DNA of 64,000 bases, from positions 124,001 to 188,000 of the forward strand of contig NZ_JALDAY010000012.1 in the NCBI RefSeq assembly GCF_022698165.1, written 5' to 3'. Of this stretch, positions 30,984-38,659 are shown piece after piece. The notes beneath the pieces were generated by a model that was not told the origin of the DNA, ran no database searches, and saw only the letters and a list, made by a program, of their open reading frames with translations. How positions within the stretch are numbered: the stretch's first letter is position 1; each line of letters begins with the position of its first letter. This DNA comes from Streptomyces cylindrosporus (GTDB lineage: Bacteria; Actinomycetota; Actinomycetes; Streptomycetales; Streptomycetaceae). The position numbers and the translations under genes were made by a program.

Positions 30984-31838
30984 TTACCGGCCCTCGGGAG
31001 TCGGTATGCGGCCGGATCGATTCGCGAAGGTGTCGGTCTGGCTGTGGCATGAAGGGCACAGATACCGGAGGTTTTCGCGACGGTTGTCCAGCGGGTCACC
31101 GTTGATGTGATCGATCTCCAGGACCAGGCGCCTGCCCTGCCAGATGTCGTCCATGCCGCACTCGGCGCAGACGTGCGGCACACCGAGGTCGTCCAGGGCA
31201 CGTCGCAGCAGGGCGGTCTTGGTGCGGCTCGAGCCCGGCTCCTCTCGTCGCAGGATCTGGTCGGCAGACTTTCGGTGCCGCGAAGCGGACCCACGAAAGT
31301 GGCCTTGGCCGGTGAAGTGATCAGTGGCGATGCCGTGTGCTTGCAAACTGCGCCTTACTCGTGCGCGGGCAGCGCCATTCGTGTCGCGGTAGCCGAGGAT
31401 CTTGACTAGGCCGCTCATGCTGGTGGCGCGGGCGGCCGCCGATGCGAGAACGTCCCGGGGAAGATCCTCGAGGCTGTGTCCGCCGCCACGTGTGAAGTGC
31501 GATGTGTCGATGCCGAATTGGTCGAGTCGCTTTTTGACGAGCCAATAAGGACTGTCCTCCGGCGGATAGCCCAGATACTCGAACATCTCGCGGATGCTGT
31601 GCGAGCGGGCTGCCGCCTCTTCCAGCAGCTCGCGCGCATAGGACCGTTTTGCCCGGGGTGGCAGCGGCTCTTCGACGAAGTGCGAGGTGTCGATCCCATA
31701 ATGCTCCAGCCTGTTGCGCAGGTAGCGCCGAGGGCCGCTGCCCAATGTCGTGCCCAGCCGTCGCATCAGGTCCACCAGGCTGGTGGAGACGGCCGCGGTC
31801 CTCGACAGCACATCCTTGGTGTACTTGGTAGTCGTCAT
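30984..31838 (-). CDS. HNH endonuclease with tandem GIDTSHF modules
   Basis: The 284-residue protein starts at MTTTKYTKDVL. Three repeats of about 60 residues each end in a variant of YGIDTSHF or HGIATDHF, then comes an HNH nuclease domain with paired CxxC metal sites (CAECGMD and CPSCHS) and the core LEIDHINGDPLDNRRENL. The repeats look like helical DNA-recognition modules (SIREMFEYLGYP, SMSGLVKILGYR). Its start overlaps the stop of the next gene by 4 bp. It may be a homing-type or restriction-type nuclease; no methyltransferase is nearby. Confidence 0.85.
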   Translation of the reverse strand: MTTTKYTKDVLSRTAAVSTSLVDLMRRLGTTLGSGPRRYLRNRLEHYGIDTSHFVEEPLPPRAKRSYARELLEEAAARSHSIREMFEYLGYPPEDSPYWLVKKRLDQFGIDTSHFTRGGGHSLEDLPRDVLASAAARATSMSGLVKILGYRDTNGAARARVRRSLQAHGIATDHFTGQGHFRGSASRHRKSADQILRREEPGSSRTKTALLRRALDDLGVPHVCAECGMDDIWQGRRLVLEIDHINGDPLDNRRENLRYLCPSCHSQTDTFANRSGRIPTPEGR

Positions 31839-32461
31839 GCGCCCCTCCGCCTCTGGCGGCCCCGGTAAGTGTCGGTCGCGGCATGACAGTTGGGGCACAG
31901 CAGCCGTAGATTCTCCGGGCGGTTGTCCCACCACTCGCCGCTGATGTGGTCGACTTCGAGGCGAAGTGGCTTGCCATTCCACTCCGGCCCTGTGTCGCAT
32001 ACGACGCACACTTCACGGACTCCGGTGCGCAGGAGCGCGCGGAGCAGCCGTTCACCGGGGACCCTTCCGTCCTCGGGGCTGCGCAGGGTGAGCGTGCCGC
32101 CGAGCGATCCCTTCGGGCGGCCTTGGCGCGCCGGGGCGAAGTGGGAAGTGTCGATTCCGAGCGTGGCGATGCGGCGACTGATGTGCGTTTGGTTGCCGCC
32201 GACCTGGCTGATTCCTAGGTGGCGCACGACGTCCTTGATACTGGTCGACACCGCCACAGCCGCTCGTAGGCGCTCTTCCGTGTGCCGGACCTGGTTCGTG
32301 CCGAGGTGCGAGACGTCGATGCCGGCCTCGGCCATCTTCTCGCGCAGGTAGCGCCTGCTCCCGGGAGTCGGTCTGCCGCCGCACCAGCGGACGGCGTCGT
32401 CGATGTGCCTCGTCTCGCGGGCCGCTTCCTCCAGCAGTTCGCGGGTGTACCTGACAGCCAT
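31835..32461 (-). CDS. HNH endonuclease, shorter paralogue
   Basis: The 208-residue protein is a paralogue of the next gene on the same strand: two GID(V/T)SH-ending modules (AGIDVSHLGTN and LGIDTSHFAPA), CxxC metal pairs (CVVCDTG and CPNCHA), and the HNH core LEVDHISGEWWDNRPENLRLL. The two genes overlap by ATGA and so form one transcription and translation unit. Each has one repeat number of its own, which suggests duplication followed by change of target. Confidence 0.85.
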   Translation of the reverse strand: MAVRYTRELLEEAARETRHIDDAVRWCGGRPTPGSRRYLREKMAEAGIDVSHLGTNQVRHTEERLRAAVAVSTSIKDVVRHLGISQVGGNQTHISRRIATLGIDTSHFAPARQGRPKGSLGGTLTLRSPEDGRVPGERLLRALLRTGVREVCVVCDTGPEWNGKPLRLEVDHISGEWWDNRPENLRLLCPNCHAATDTYRGRQRRRGA

Positions 32462-32543
32462 GCCCCCTCCGTCCCGGCCGCGTGTTCGTGGCCCGTACGG
32501 AGTAACGAACTGCTTGTCGGACAGTCACTCCCGGAACGTAAAG

Positions 32544-32575
32544 CGGCCCGCACCAGGCGATCCTCGTGCGGGCCG
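32544..32575. terminator. Terminator between the HNH pair and bcp
   Basis: CGGCCCGCAC (32544-32553) and GTGCGGGCCG (32566-32575) are perfect inverted copies. The 12-nt loop contains a further AGG/CCT. It lies 27 bp downstream of the bcp stop (minus strand) and upstream of the HNH pair. Confidence 0.82.
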
Positions 32576-32601
32576 TTCGAAGGGCAGACGGGGACGGGGT
32601 G

Positions 32602-33069
32602 TCAGATCCCCAGGTCCTTGATGATCTTCGCCACGTGGCCCGTCGCCCGGACGTTGTAGAGGGCCCGTTCGACCTTGCCCTGTTCGTCGACCACGATCGT
32701 GGAGCGGATCACGCCCATGTAGGTCTTGCCGTAGTTCTTCTTCTCGCCGTACGCGCCGTACGCCTCCGTGACCTTCTTGTCGGGGTCGGCGGCGAGGGTG
32801 ACCTTCAGGGACTCCTTCTCGCGGAACTTCGCCAGCTTCTCCGGGGGGTCGGGGGAGATGCCGATGACGTCGTAGCCGGCGCCGGCCAGGACGTCGAGGT
32901 TGTCCGTGAAGTCGCAGGCCTGCTTGGTGCAGCCGGGGGTGAGGGCCGCCGGGTAGAAGTAGACGATGACCTTGCGGCCCTTGTGGGCGGAGAGGGACAC
33001 GTCGTTGCCGTCGGCGTCCGGGAGGGTGAAGTCGGGGGCCACGTCCCCGGGCTGGAGTCGCTCGCTCAT
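32602..33069 (-). CDS. bcp: Thioredoxin-dependent thiol peroxidase (Bcp/PrxQ)
   Basis: The 155-residue peroxiredoxin reduces hydroperoxides with thioredoxin. The peroxidatic Cys lies in YFYPAALTPGCTKQACDF together with the resolving Cys five residues later, as in alpha-helical PrxQ enzymes. The start ATG at 33069 (MSERLQPGDVAPDF) fits the family. Divergent from the DUF3618 gene. Confidence 0.95.
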   Translation of the reverse strand: MSERLQPGDVAPDFTLPDADGNDVSLSAHKGRKVIVYFYPAALTPGCTKQACDFTDNLDVLAGAGYDVIGISPDPPEKLAKFREKESLKVTLAADPDKKVTEAYGAYGEKKNYGKTYMGVIRSTIVVDEQGKVERALYNVRATGHVAKIIKDLGI

Positions 33070-33167
33070 CGGACCAGCGTAACCGGGGGTCCTGACAGTG
33101 CGGGCGCGGCAGGAACTGACAGACTGTCCAGAACACCACACCATCGCCTGACTTCGGAGGCCCCACC

Positions 33168-33497
33168 GTGGCGGACACGTCGGACACCAGAACCCCGGCG
33201 CAGATCGAGGCGGACATCAGGCGCCGCCGTGACGTGCTGGCCGAGACCCTCGACGAGATCGGCGTGCGCGTGCACCCGAAGACGATCGTCGGCGACGCCA
33301 AGGCCAAGGTCGTGTCCAATATCGATCACACGCTGGGCCGGGCGTACGTCGGCGTCAACAAGGCCGTCAGCGATGTGAAGGACCGGTTCGTGGACGAGGA
33401 GGGCGCGCCGAGGCTGGAGCGGATCGTGCCCGTCGCGCTCGTCGTGGTCGGGGTCGTGGGGCTGCTCGCCTTCGGTACCCGACGGCGCAAGAGCTGA
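33168..33497 (+). CDS. DUF3618 membrane protein
   Basis: The 109-residue protein starts with GTG behind CGGAGG. The N-terminal half is the DUF3618 motif (TPAQIEADIRRRRDVLAETLDEI) and the C-terminus has one transmembrane helix (VPVALVVVGVVGLLAFG) with a basic tail. These small envelope proteins are common in actinobacteria and often sit near stress or peroxiredoxin genes. Function not established. A GroES-like gene follows after 23 bp. Confidence 0.85.
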   Translation: MADTSDTRTPAQIEADIRRRRDVLAETLDEIGVRVHPKTIVGDAKAKVVSNIDHTLGRAYVGVNKAVSDVKDRFVDEEGAPRLERIVPVALVVVGVVGLLAFGTRRRKS

Positions 33498-33520
33498 ATG
33501 AGAGTTGTAGGTTCGAGGGC

Positions 33521-33880
33521 GTGAGCGCCAACAGAAACGAGCACAGCGGCAGCCAGCACGACAAGCTGCCGATCCGGATGCTGCACGACCGGGTGCTGGT
33601 CAAGCAGGAGACCGGTGAGGGCGAGCGGCGGTCCGGCGGGGGCATCCTGATCCCCGCCACCGCGGCGGTCGGACGGCGGCTGGCCTGGGCCGAGGTCGTC
33701 GCCGTCGGCCAGAACGTACGTACCGTCGAGCCCGGCGACCGCGTCCTGTTCGACCCGGAGGACCGTGCCGAGGTCGAGGTGCGGGGCGTGGCGTACGTGC
33801 TCATGCGCGAGCGCGACCTGCACGCCGTGGCCGCCGACCGCTTCGAGGGCTCCGAGGACACGACGGGCCTGTACCTCTGA
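33521..33880 (+). CDS. GroES-like co-chaperonin family protein
   Basis: The 119-residue protein has the GroES fold: IRMLHDRVLVKQE, GGGILIPATA, EVVAVGQNVRTVEPGDRVLF and the ending YVLMRERDLHAV. A 20-residue polar extension precedes the domain and about 15 residues follow it, so it is longer than GroES (about 100). It is a paralogue apart from groEL and probably not the main co-chaperonin. A strong terminator follows. Confidence 0.85.
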   Translation: MSANRNEHSGSQHDKLPIRMLHDRVLVKQETGEGERRSGGGILIPATAAVGRRLAWAEVVAVGQNVRTVEPGDRVLFDPEDRAEVEVRGVAYVLMRERDLHAVAADRFEGSEDTTGLYL

Positions 33881-33892
33881 ATCAACGGTCCA

Positions 33893-33926
33893 AAAGGGCT
33901 GGTGACCACCGTCACCAGCCCTTTTT
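33893..33926 (+). terminator. Strong intrinsic terminator after the GroES-like gene
   Basis: AAAGGGCTGGTGAC and GTCACCAGCCCTTT pair perfectly over 14 bp with loop CACC, followed by a T-run to 33926. It separates the upstream operon from the riboswitch region. Confidence 0.93.
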
Positions 33927-33955
33927 GTCGTTTCTTTGCTAGCTTTGAAGGTGCC

Positions 33956-34060
33956 ATCCCGACGAGACGCGCCGTACCGGGAGAGCCGAACAGGACAGGA
34001 CGACCAGGACAGCAAAGACGACGCACCCGATCTGTCCGTCATGTGTTTCGGAGGTGCGTC
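33956..34060 (+). promoter_or_regulatory. Probable guanidine-III (ykkC-III) riboswitch controlling the SMR exporter
   Basis: The hairpin CCCGACGAG...GCGCCGTAC-CGGG (33958-33980) resembles the guanidine-III core as I remember it. Downstream, AGGACAGCAAAGACG and then ACGACGC (34018-34024) can pair with GCGCCGT (33969-33975) as the pseudoknot, six of seven positions matching. GACGCACC (34020-34027) is also perfectly complementary to GGTGCGTC (34053-34060), the segment holding part of the GGAGG ribosome-binding site next to the ATG. Without ligand this pairing would hide the site; ligand would free it. An expression platform of this kind before a guanidinium exporter is very persuasive. Confidence 0.72.
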
Positions 34061-34381
34061 ATGGCCTGGGTTCTGCTCGTCGTCGCCGGTCTGTTGGAGG
34101 TCGGCTGGTCGATCGGCATGAAGTACACGGACGGGTTCAGCCGTCTCGTGCCCAGCGTCCTCACCGGTGCCGGCATCGTCGCCAGCATGCTCCTGCTGTC
34201 GTACGCCGCCAGGTCCCTGCCCATCGGTACCGCCTACGGCGTCTGGGTCGGGATCGGGGCCGCGGGGGCGGCGGTGCTCGGCATGGTGGTGCTGGGGGAG
34301 CCGGTCACCGCCGCTCGGATCTTCTTCGTGTGTCTGCTGCTGGTCGCCGTGGTGGGGCTGAAGGCGACCTCCGGTCACTGA
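34061..34381 (+). CDS. SMR-family exporter, guanidinium/Gdx (SugE) type
   Basis: The 106-residue protein has four transmembrane helices with the essential Glu in helix 1 (LLVVAGLLEVGWSIGMKYTD). The Gdx-type sequence GWSIGMKYTDGFS and the ending VFF-like helix IFFVCLLLVAVVGLK fit SugE/Gdx rather than EmrE drug pumps. Gdx exporters expel guanidinium in exchange for protons and work as antiparallel dimers. Start ATG 34061 behind GGAGG. The upstream riboswitch supports guanidinium as substrate. Confidence 0.88.
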   Translation: MAWVLLVVAGLLEVGWSIGMKYTDGFSRLVPSVLTGAGIVASMLLLSYAARSLPIGTAYGVWVGIGAAGAAVLGMVVLGEPVTAARIFFVCLLLVAVVGLKATSGH

Positions 34382-34396
34382 CCGGTCACTGGCCTC

Positions 34397-36829
34397 TCAC
34401 TGTCTGCGGCTCGTCGACTGTGGGCCCGCCGTGCCTGCTGTCGTCCCGCCCGTGTCCGTGCCGGTCGTGCCGCCGGTCGTGCCTCCCGTGTCCGTGCCGG
34501 TCGTGCCCCCGGTGGTGCCGCCCGTCGCCGTGCCGCCGGTGGCGTCGCCCGTCGTGCCGCCGGTCGTCGTGCCGCCCGTGGTCGTGCCGCCCGTGGTGCC
34601 GCCGGTCGTGTCGCCGCCCGTCGTGGTGGTCGTCCCGCCCGTCGTCGCGCCGCCGTTGTCCTGGCCCTGGGTCTGGCCGCCGTTGTCCTGGCCGCCGTCC
34701 GTGGTCGCGCCGCCGTTGTCCTGGCCGCCCGTGCCGGGCTGGGACGGCTCGACGCTCGGCGGCGCGGTCTGCTCGGCGCCCGCCTGCAGCTGCAGGTCGA
34801 AGTCACTGACCGGCTTCCCCTTCAGCGCGGCCTTCGTGTACTGCGCCCAGATCTGGGCCGGCGGGCCACCGCCGTTGACGCGCTGCAGGCCCATCGCGCC
34901 GTACAGCGGCTCGTGCTGGGCGTTCACCGGGTTCTGGCCCATGACCGACACGACCGTGGCGAGGTCGGGGGTGTAGCCCGCGAACCAGGCCGCCTTGTCG
35001 TCCTCCGCCGTACCGGTCTTGCCCGCGGCCGGACGGCCCGCCGCCTGCGCGGCGGTCGCCGTGCCGTTCTCGACGACGCTGCGCAGGATCGAGGTCGTGG
35101 TGTCGGCGGCCTCCCGGCTGACGGCCTGGTCGCCGGTGCTCTTCGGCAGCTCCATGACGTCCTTGCCGTCCTTGGTCACCGAGTCGATCATCGTGTACGT
35201 GCCGTGCCTGCCATGGTTGGCGAGCGTCGCGTACGCCTCCGCCATGTCGAGGACGCTCGCGGTGTTCACGCCGAGCGCGATGGACGGCGTCGCGGTCAGG
35301 TCCGGGGTGTCGGAGGGGATGCCGAGGCTGATCGCGGTCTGCTTGACCTTCTCGGGGCCGACGTCCACCGCCATCTGCGCGTACACCGCGTTGACCGACT
35401 TGTCGGTGGCGGTACGCACCGTGATGTTCCCGTACGACGTCTGGTCCTCGTTCTCCGGCGCGTACGTGCCGCCGGACCAGCCCTGCACCGGGCGCTTGTT
35501 GGTGCCGTCGTAGTAGGTGTTCGGCGTGATGATCTCGCCGTCCTGGGTCTCCGAGTGGTTCTGGACGGCCGAGGTGAACACGAACGGCTTGAAGGTGGAG
35601 CCGACCTGGAAGTCGCCGCGGGTCGCGCCGTTCGTGTACTGCTTGACGTAGTCGATGCCGCCGTACATCGCGACGACCTTGCCGGTCTTCGGGTCGACCG
35701 AGGCGCCGCCCGCGCGGACGTAGTTGTCGACCTTGCGGTTCTTCTTGTCGAGCTTGTCCATCACCTGGTCGTTCACCGCCTTCACGAAGGCGTCCTGCTT
35801 GTTCTTGTCCAGGGTGGTGGTGATGCGGTAGCCGCCCGCGGCGAGCTCGTCACTGGTGACGATCTTGTTGGTGGTGAGGTAGTCCTTGACCGCCTGCACG
35901 ATGTAGCCGCGCTGCCCGGACATGCCGGTGGAGACGGTCTGCTCCTTCGGCATCGGGAACTTCAGCCCGGCCCGCTTGCTCTCGCTCAGCCAGCCCTTCT
36001 TGACCATGCCGTCCAGCACGTAGTTCCAGCGGGCCACCGCCGCCGCCTTGTTCTCCGGGTGCGCGATGACGTCGTACTCGCTCGGCGCGTTGACCAGCGC
36101 GGCGAGGTACGCGGCGTGGGCCGGGTCGAGGTCGGTGGCGTCCTGGCCGTAGTAGGCCTGGGCGGCGGCCTGGATGCCGTACGCGTTGCGCCCGAAGTAG
36201 CTGGTGTTGAGGTAGCCCTCCAGGATCTCGTCCTTGGACTTCTCGCGGTCCAGCTTGATCGAGATGAAGAACTCCTTCACCTTTCGGGTGACGGTCTGTT
36301 CCTGCGCCAGGTAGTAGTTCTTGACGTACTGCTGGGTGATCGTCGAGCCGGACTGCTTGCCCTTGCCGGTCGCGGTGTTCCAGCCGGCCCGCAGCATCGC
36401 CTTGGGGTCGATCGCGGACTCGCTGTAGAAGTCGCGGTCCTCGGCGGCCAGTACGGCGTGCTGGGCGTCCTTGGAGACCTGCGCCAGCGTCACGTTCTCC
36501 CGGTTGATCTCGCCGTCGCGGGCGATCTGGGAGCCGTCCGCGTACAGGTAGACGTTGGCCTGCTTGGTGGCGAGCGCGTTGGCCGGCGGGATCTTCACCA
36601 GCGAGTAGCCGAGGAAGAACAGGCCGATCAGCAGCAGTATCCCGACCACGAAGGTGCCCAGCACCATCCGCCAGGTCGGGATGATCCGCCGCCAGCCCGT
36701 GCGCTTGGGCCGCTTCGGCTTCTTGCCGCCGGGTTCCTGGGGTCCGCCCGGCACGGCGGGCCCCTGCGGTTCCCTCGGCGCCCAGCCCTCCGGCTGGGGT
36801 GCCTGCTGCGGCTGCGGCTCGTCGCTCAT
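34397..36829 (-). CDS. Class A penicillin-binding protein
   Basis: The 810-residue bifunctional peptidoglycan synthase is read from ATG 36829 (MSDEPQPQQAP); an in-frame GTG at 36838 is possible. Order: Pro/Gln-rich cytoplasmic tail, transmembrane helix near residue 50 (MVLGTFVVGILLLIGLFFLG), GT51 glycosyltransferase (AAEDRDFYSESAIDP, then QSGSTITQQYVKN), and transpeptidase with SxxK in GSTFKPFVF, SxN in SVNAVYAQ and KTG in GKTGTAEDDKAAW. A Gly/Thr-rich tail of about 90 residues ends the protein. It acts outside the membrane. Confidence 0.94.
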   Translation of the reverse strand: MSDEPQPQQAPQPEGWAPREPQGPAVPGGPQEPGGKKPKRPKRTGWRRIIPTWRMVLGTFVVGILLLIGLFFLGYSLVKIPPANALATKQANVYLYADGSQIARDGEINRENVTLAQVSKDAQHAVLAAEDRDFYSESAIDPKAMLRAGWNTATGKGKQSGSTITQQYVKNYYLAQEQTVTRKVKEFFISIKLDREKSKDEILEGYLNTSYFGRNAYGIQAAAQAYYGQDATDLDPAHAAYLAALVNAPSEYDVIAHPENKAAAVARWNYVLDGMVKKGWLSESKRAGLKFPMPKEQTVSTGMSGQRGYIVQAVKDYLTTNKIVTSDELAAGGYRITTTLDKNKQDAFVKAVNDQVMDKLDKKNRKVDNYVRAGGASVDPKTGKVVAMYGGIDYVKQYTNGATRGDFQVGSTFKPFVFTSAVQNHSETQDGEIITPNTYYDGTNKRPVQGWSGGTYAPENEDQTSYGNITVRTATDKSVNAVYAQMAVDVGPEKVKQTAISLGIPSDTPDLTATPSIALGVNTASVLDMAEAYATLANHGRHGTYTMIDSVTKDGKDVMELPKSTGDQAVSREAADTTTSILRSVVENGTATAAQAAGRPAAGKTGTAEDDKAAWFAGYTPDLATVVSVMGQNPVNAQHEPLYGAMGLQRVNGGGPPAQIWAQYTKAALKGKPVSDFDLQLQAGAEQTAPPSVEPSQPGTGGQDNGGATTDGGQDNGGQTQGQDNGGATTGGTTTTTGGDTTGGTTGGTTTGGTTTGGTTGDATGGTATGGTTGGTTGTDTGGTTGGTTGTDTGGTTAGTAGPQSTSRRQ
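34425..34650. repeat. GGT/Thr-Gly repeat encoding the PBP C-terminal tail
   Basis: Units of 12-30 bp built on GCCGGTCGTGCCGCCCGT recur without interruption and encode TTGG-type repeats on the minus strand. The other strand is also open. Such repeats are prone to length change. Confidence 0.8.
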
Positions 36830-36866
36830 GTCGTGCACGGACTCCTGTTTTACGTGACTTCTGTGC

Positions 36867-36892
36867 CGTACGTTCCCGTACGCCCTCGTACG
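36867..36892. promoter_or_regulatory. Three CGTACG palindromes phased at 10 bp upstream of the PBP gene
   Basis: CGTACG occurs at 36867-36872, 36877-36882 and 36887-36892, each inside a 10-bp unit of the form yCGTACGyyC. The array lies 29-64 bp upstream of the PBP start on its minus strand. Spacing of one helical turn puts the dyads on the same DNA face. Confidence 0.4.
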
Positions 36893-37042
36893 CCTTCTGC
36901 GCCCCCTCTTGAAGACTCTCGCACCAAGCGTTCCGTTCCCGGATCACGGCACGCTTCGGGTCCGGAAAATGCGTGGCGTGCGTCACGGGCCGGGCAGTAG
37001 GCTCCTGCGCTTCGGTGTCGGCGGGCCGAGGAGGGCTGTGGT

Positions 37043-37843
37043 GTGGGCGCGGGACGGTTGTACGTCACCGTCGCGGCGGGCGGATTCAGACGGTACGCGA
37101 CGTATCGGGCGGCGACGGCGGCGGGGGTGTTCACCAACACCGTCTTCGGCGTGATCCTCGTCTACACGTATCTCGCGCTGTGGGACGAGAAGCCGCACCT
37201 CGGCGGGTACGACCAGGCGCAGGCGGTCACCTATGTATGGCTCGGGCAGTGCCTGTACGCGACCCTCGCCATCCAGGGCGGCGGCGCCGAGAAGGACCTG
37301 ATGGACCGCATCCGCACGGGCGAGATCGCCGTCGACCTGTACCGGCCGGCCGACCTCCAACTGTGGTGGCTGGCAAGCGACTTGGGGCGCTCGCTGTTCC
37401 AGCTCCTGGGCCGGGGCGTGGTCCCGTTCGCGTTCGGCGCGCTGTTCTTCCCGATGGCGCTGCCCGCCGGGGCCGGCCCGTGGCTGGCCTGTCTGGTCGC
37501 GCTGCTGCTGGCGATGGTGGTCAGTTTCGCGATCCGGTACCTGGCCGCGCTGAGCGTGTTCTGGCTGCTGGACGGCATGGGTGTGTCGCAGGCCGTGATG
37601 ATCGCCGGGGTGTTCTTCTCCGGCATAGTGCTCCCGCTGAACGCCTTCCCGGGCGCCTTCGGCGACCTCGTGCAGGTGCTGCCGTGGGCGGCGCAGATCC
37701 AGATGCCCGCGGACGTGCTGATGGACGAGATCGACCCGTGGCGGGCGTTCGCCTTCCAGGCGGCGTGGGCGGTCGTCCTGCTGGCGGCCGGGCGGCTGCT
37801 GCAGTCGGCGGCGACCCGGCGGGTGGTGGTCCAGGGTGGGTGA
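37043..37843 (+). CDS. ABC-2 type transporter permease
   Basis: The 266-residue protein has six hydrophobic segments, a conserved ABC-2 motif IRTGEIAVDLYRPADLQLWWL, and ends LQSAATRRVVVQGG. The GTG start is preceded by GAGGAGGG. It is the first of three overlapping genes (permease, permease, ATPase). This YadH/DUF990 type of exporter has two different permeases and one ATPase; the cargo is unknown. Confidence 0.88.
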   Translation: MGAGRLYVTVAAGGFRRYATYRAATAAGVFTNTVFGVILVYTYLALWDEKPHLGGYDQAQAVTYVWLGQCLYATLAIQGGGAEKDLMDRIRTGEIAVDLYRPADLQLWWLASDLGRSLFQLLGRGVVPFAFGALFFPMALPAGAGPWLACLVALLLAMVVSFAIRYLAALSVFWLLDGMGVSQAVMIAGVFFSGIVLPLNAFPGAFGDLVQVLPWAAQIQMPADVLMDEIDPWRAFAFQAAWAVVLLAAGRLLQSAATRRVVVQGG

Positions 37844-38657
37844 GCGGGGCAGGCTCGCCGAAGGGCTGCGGGCCTACTGGCTGATCGCCGGGATGTGGGT
37901 GCGGTCCGCGATGACGTACCGCACCTCCTTCGTCGTCACGATGTGCGGCAACGGACTGATGACCGCCATGGACTTCGTCGCGATCCTGCTGATGTACGCG
38001 CAGATCGACTCGCTGGGCGGCTGGACGCTGCCCGAAGTCGCCTTCCTGTACGGCCTGTCGGCGACCTCGTTCGGAATCGCCGACCTGGTGCTCGGCTCCA
38101 TGGACGTGCTGGGCGCCCGGATCCGCGACGGCTCCTTCGACACGCTGCTGGTGCGGCCCGCGCCGGTGCTCGCGCAGATCGGCGCCGACCGCTTCGCGGT
38201 GCGCCGGCTGGGCCGGATCACCCAGGGCGGGGCGGTACTGGGCTGGGCCCTGGCCGCCGTGGACATCGACTGGACGCTGCCCAAGGTGCTGCTGGTGCCG
38301 GTGATGGTGGTCAGCGGCGCGGCGATCTTCTGCTCGCTGTTCGTGGCGGGCGCGGCCTTCCAGATCCTCGCGCAGGACGCCTCCGAGGTGCAGAACGCGT
38401 TCACCTACGGCGGTACGACACTGCTGCAGTACCCGCCGACCGTGTTCGGCAAGGACCTGGTGCGCGGGGTGACCTTCATGCTCCCGCTCGCCTTCGTCAA
38501 CTGGGTGCCCGCCTCCTACGTGTTGGGGCGGCCGTACCCGCTGGACCTGCCCGAGTGGGCGGCCTTCGCCCCGCCGCTGGTGGCCGTGGCGTGCTGCGCG
38601 GCGGCCGGGCTGGCGTGGCGGGCGGGGCTCGGGGCGTATCGGAGTACGGGGAGTTAG
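37836..38657 (+). CDS. ABC-2 type transporter permease
   Basis: The 273-residue membrane protein overlaps the upstream permease by 8 bp. It shows the paired motif IRDGSFDTLLVRPAPVLAQI that matches the RTGEIAVDLYRPADLQ of its partner, so the two are diverged paralogues forming a heterodimeric channel. Six transmembrane helices. The ATPase gene starts 2 bp after its stop. Confidence 0.88.
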   Translation: MGERGRLAEGLRAYWLIAGMWVRSAMTYRTSFVVTMCGNGLMTAMDFVAILLMYAQIDSLGGWTLPEVAFLYGLSATSFGIADLVLGSMDVLGARIRDGSFDTLLVRPAPVLAQIGADRFAVRRLGRITQGGAVLGWALAAVDIDWTLPKVLLVPVMVVSGAAIFCSLFVAGAAFQILAQDASEVQNAFTYGGTTLLQYPPTVFGKDLVRGVTFMLPLAFVNWVPASYVLGRPYPLDLPEWAAFAPPLVAVACCAAAGLAWRAGLGAYRSTGS

Positions 38658-38659
38658 TG

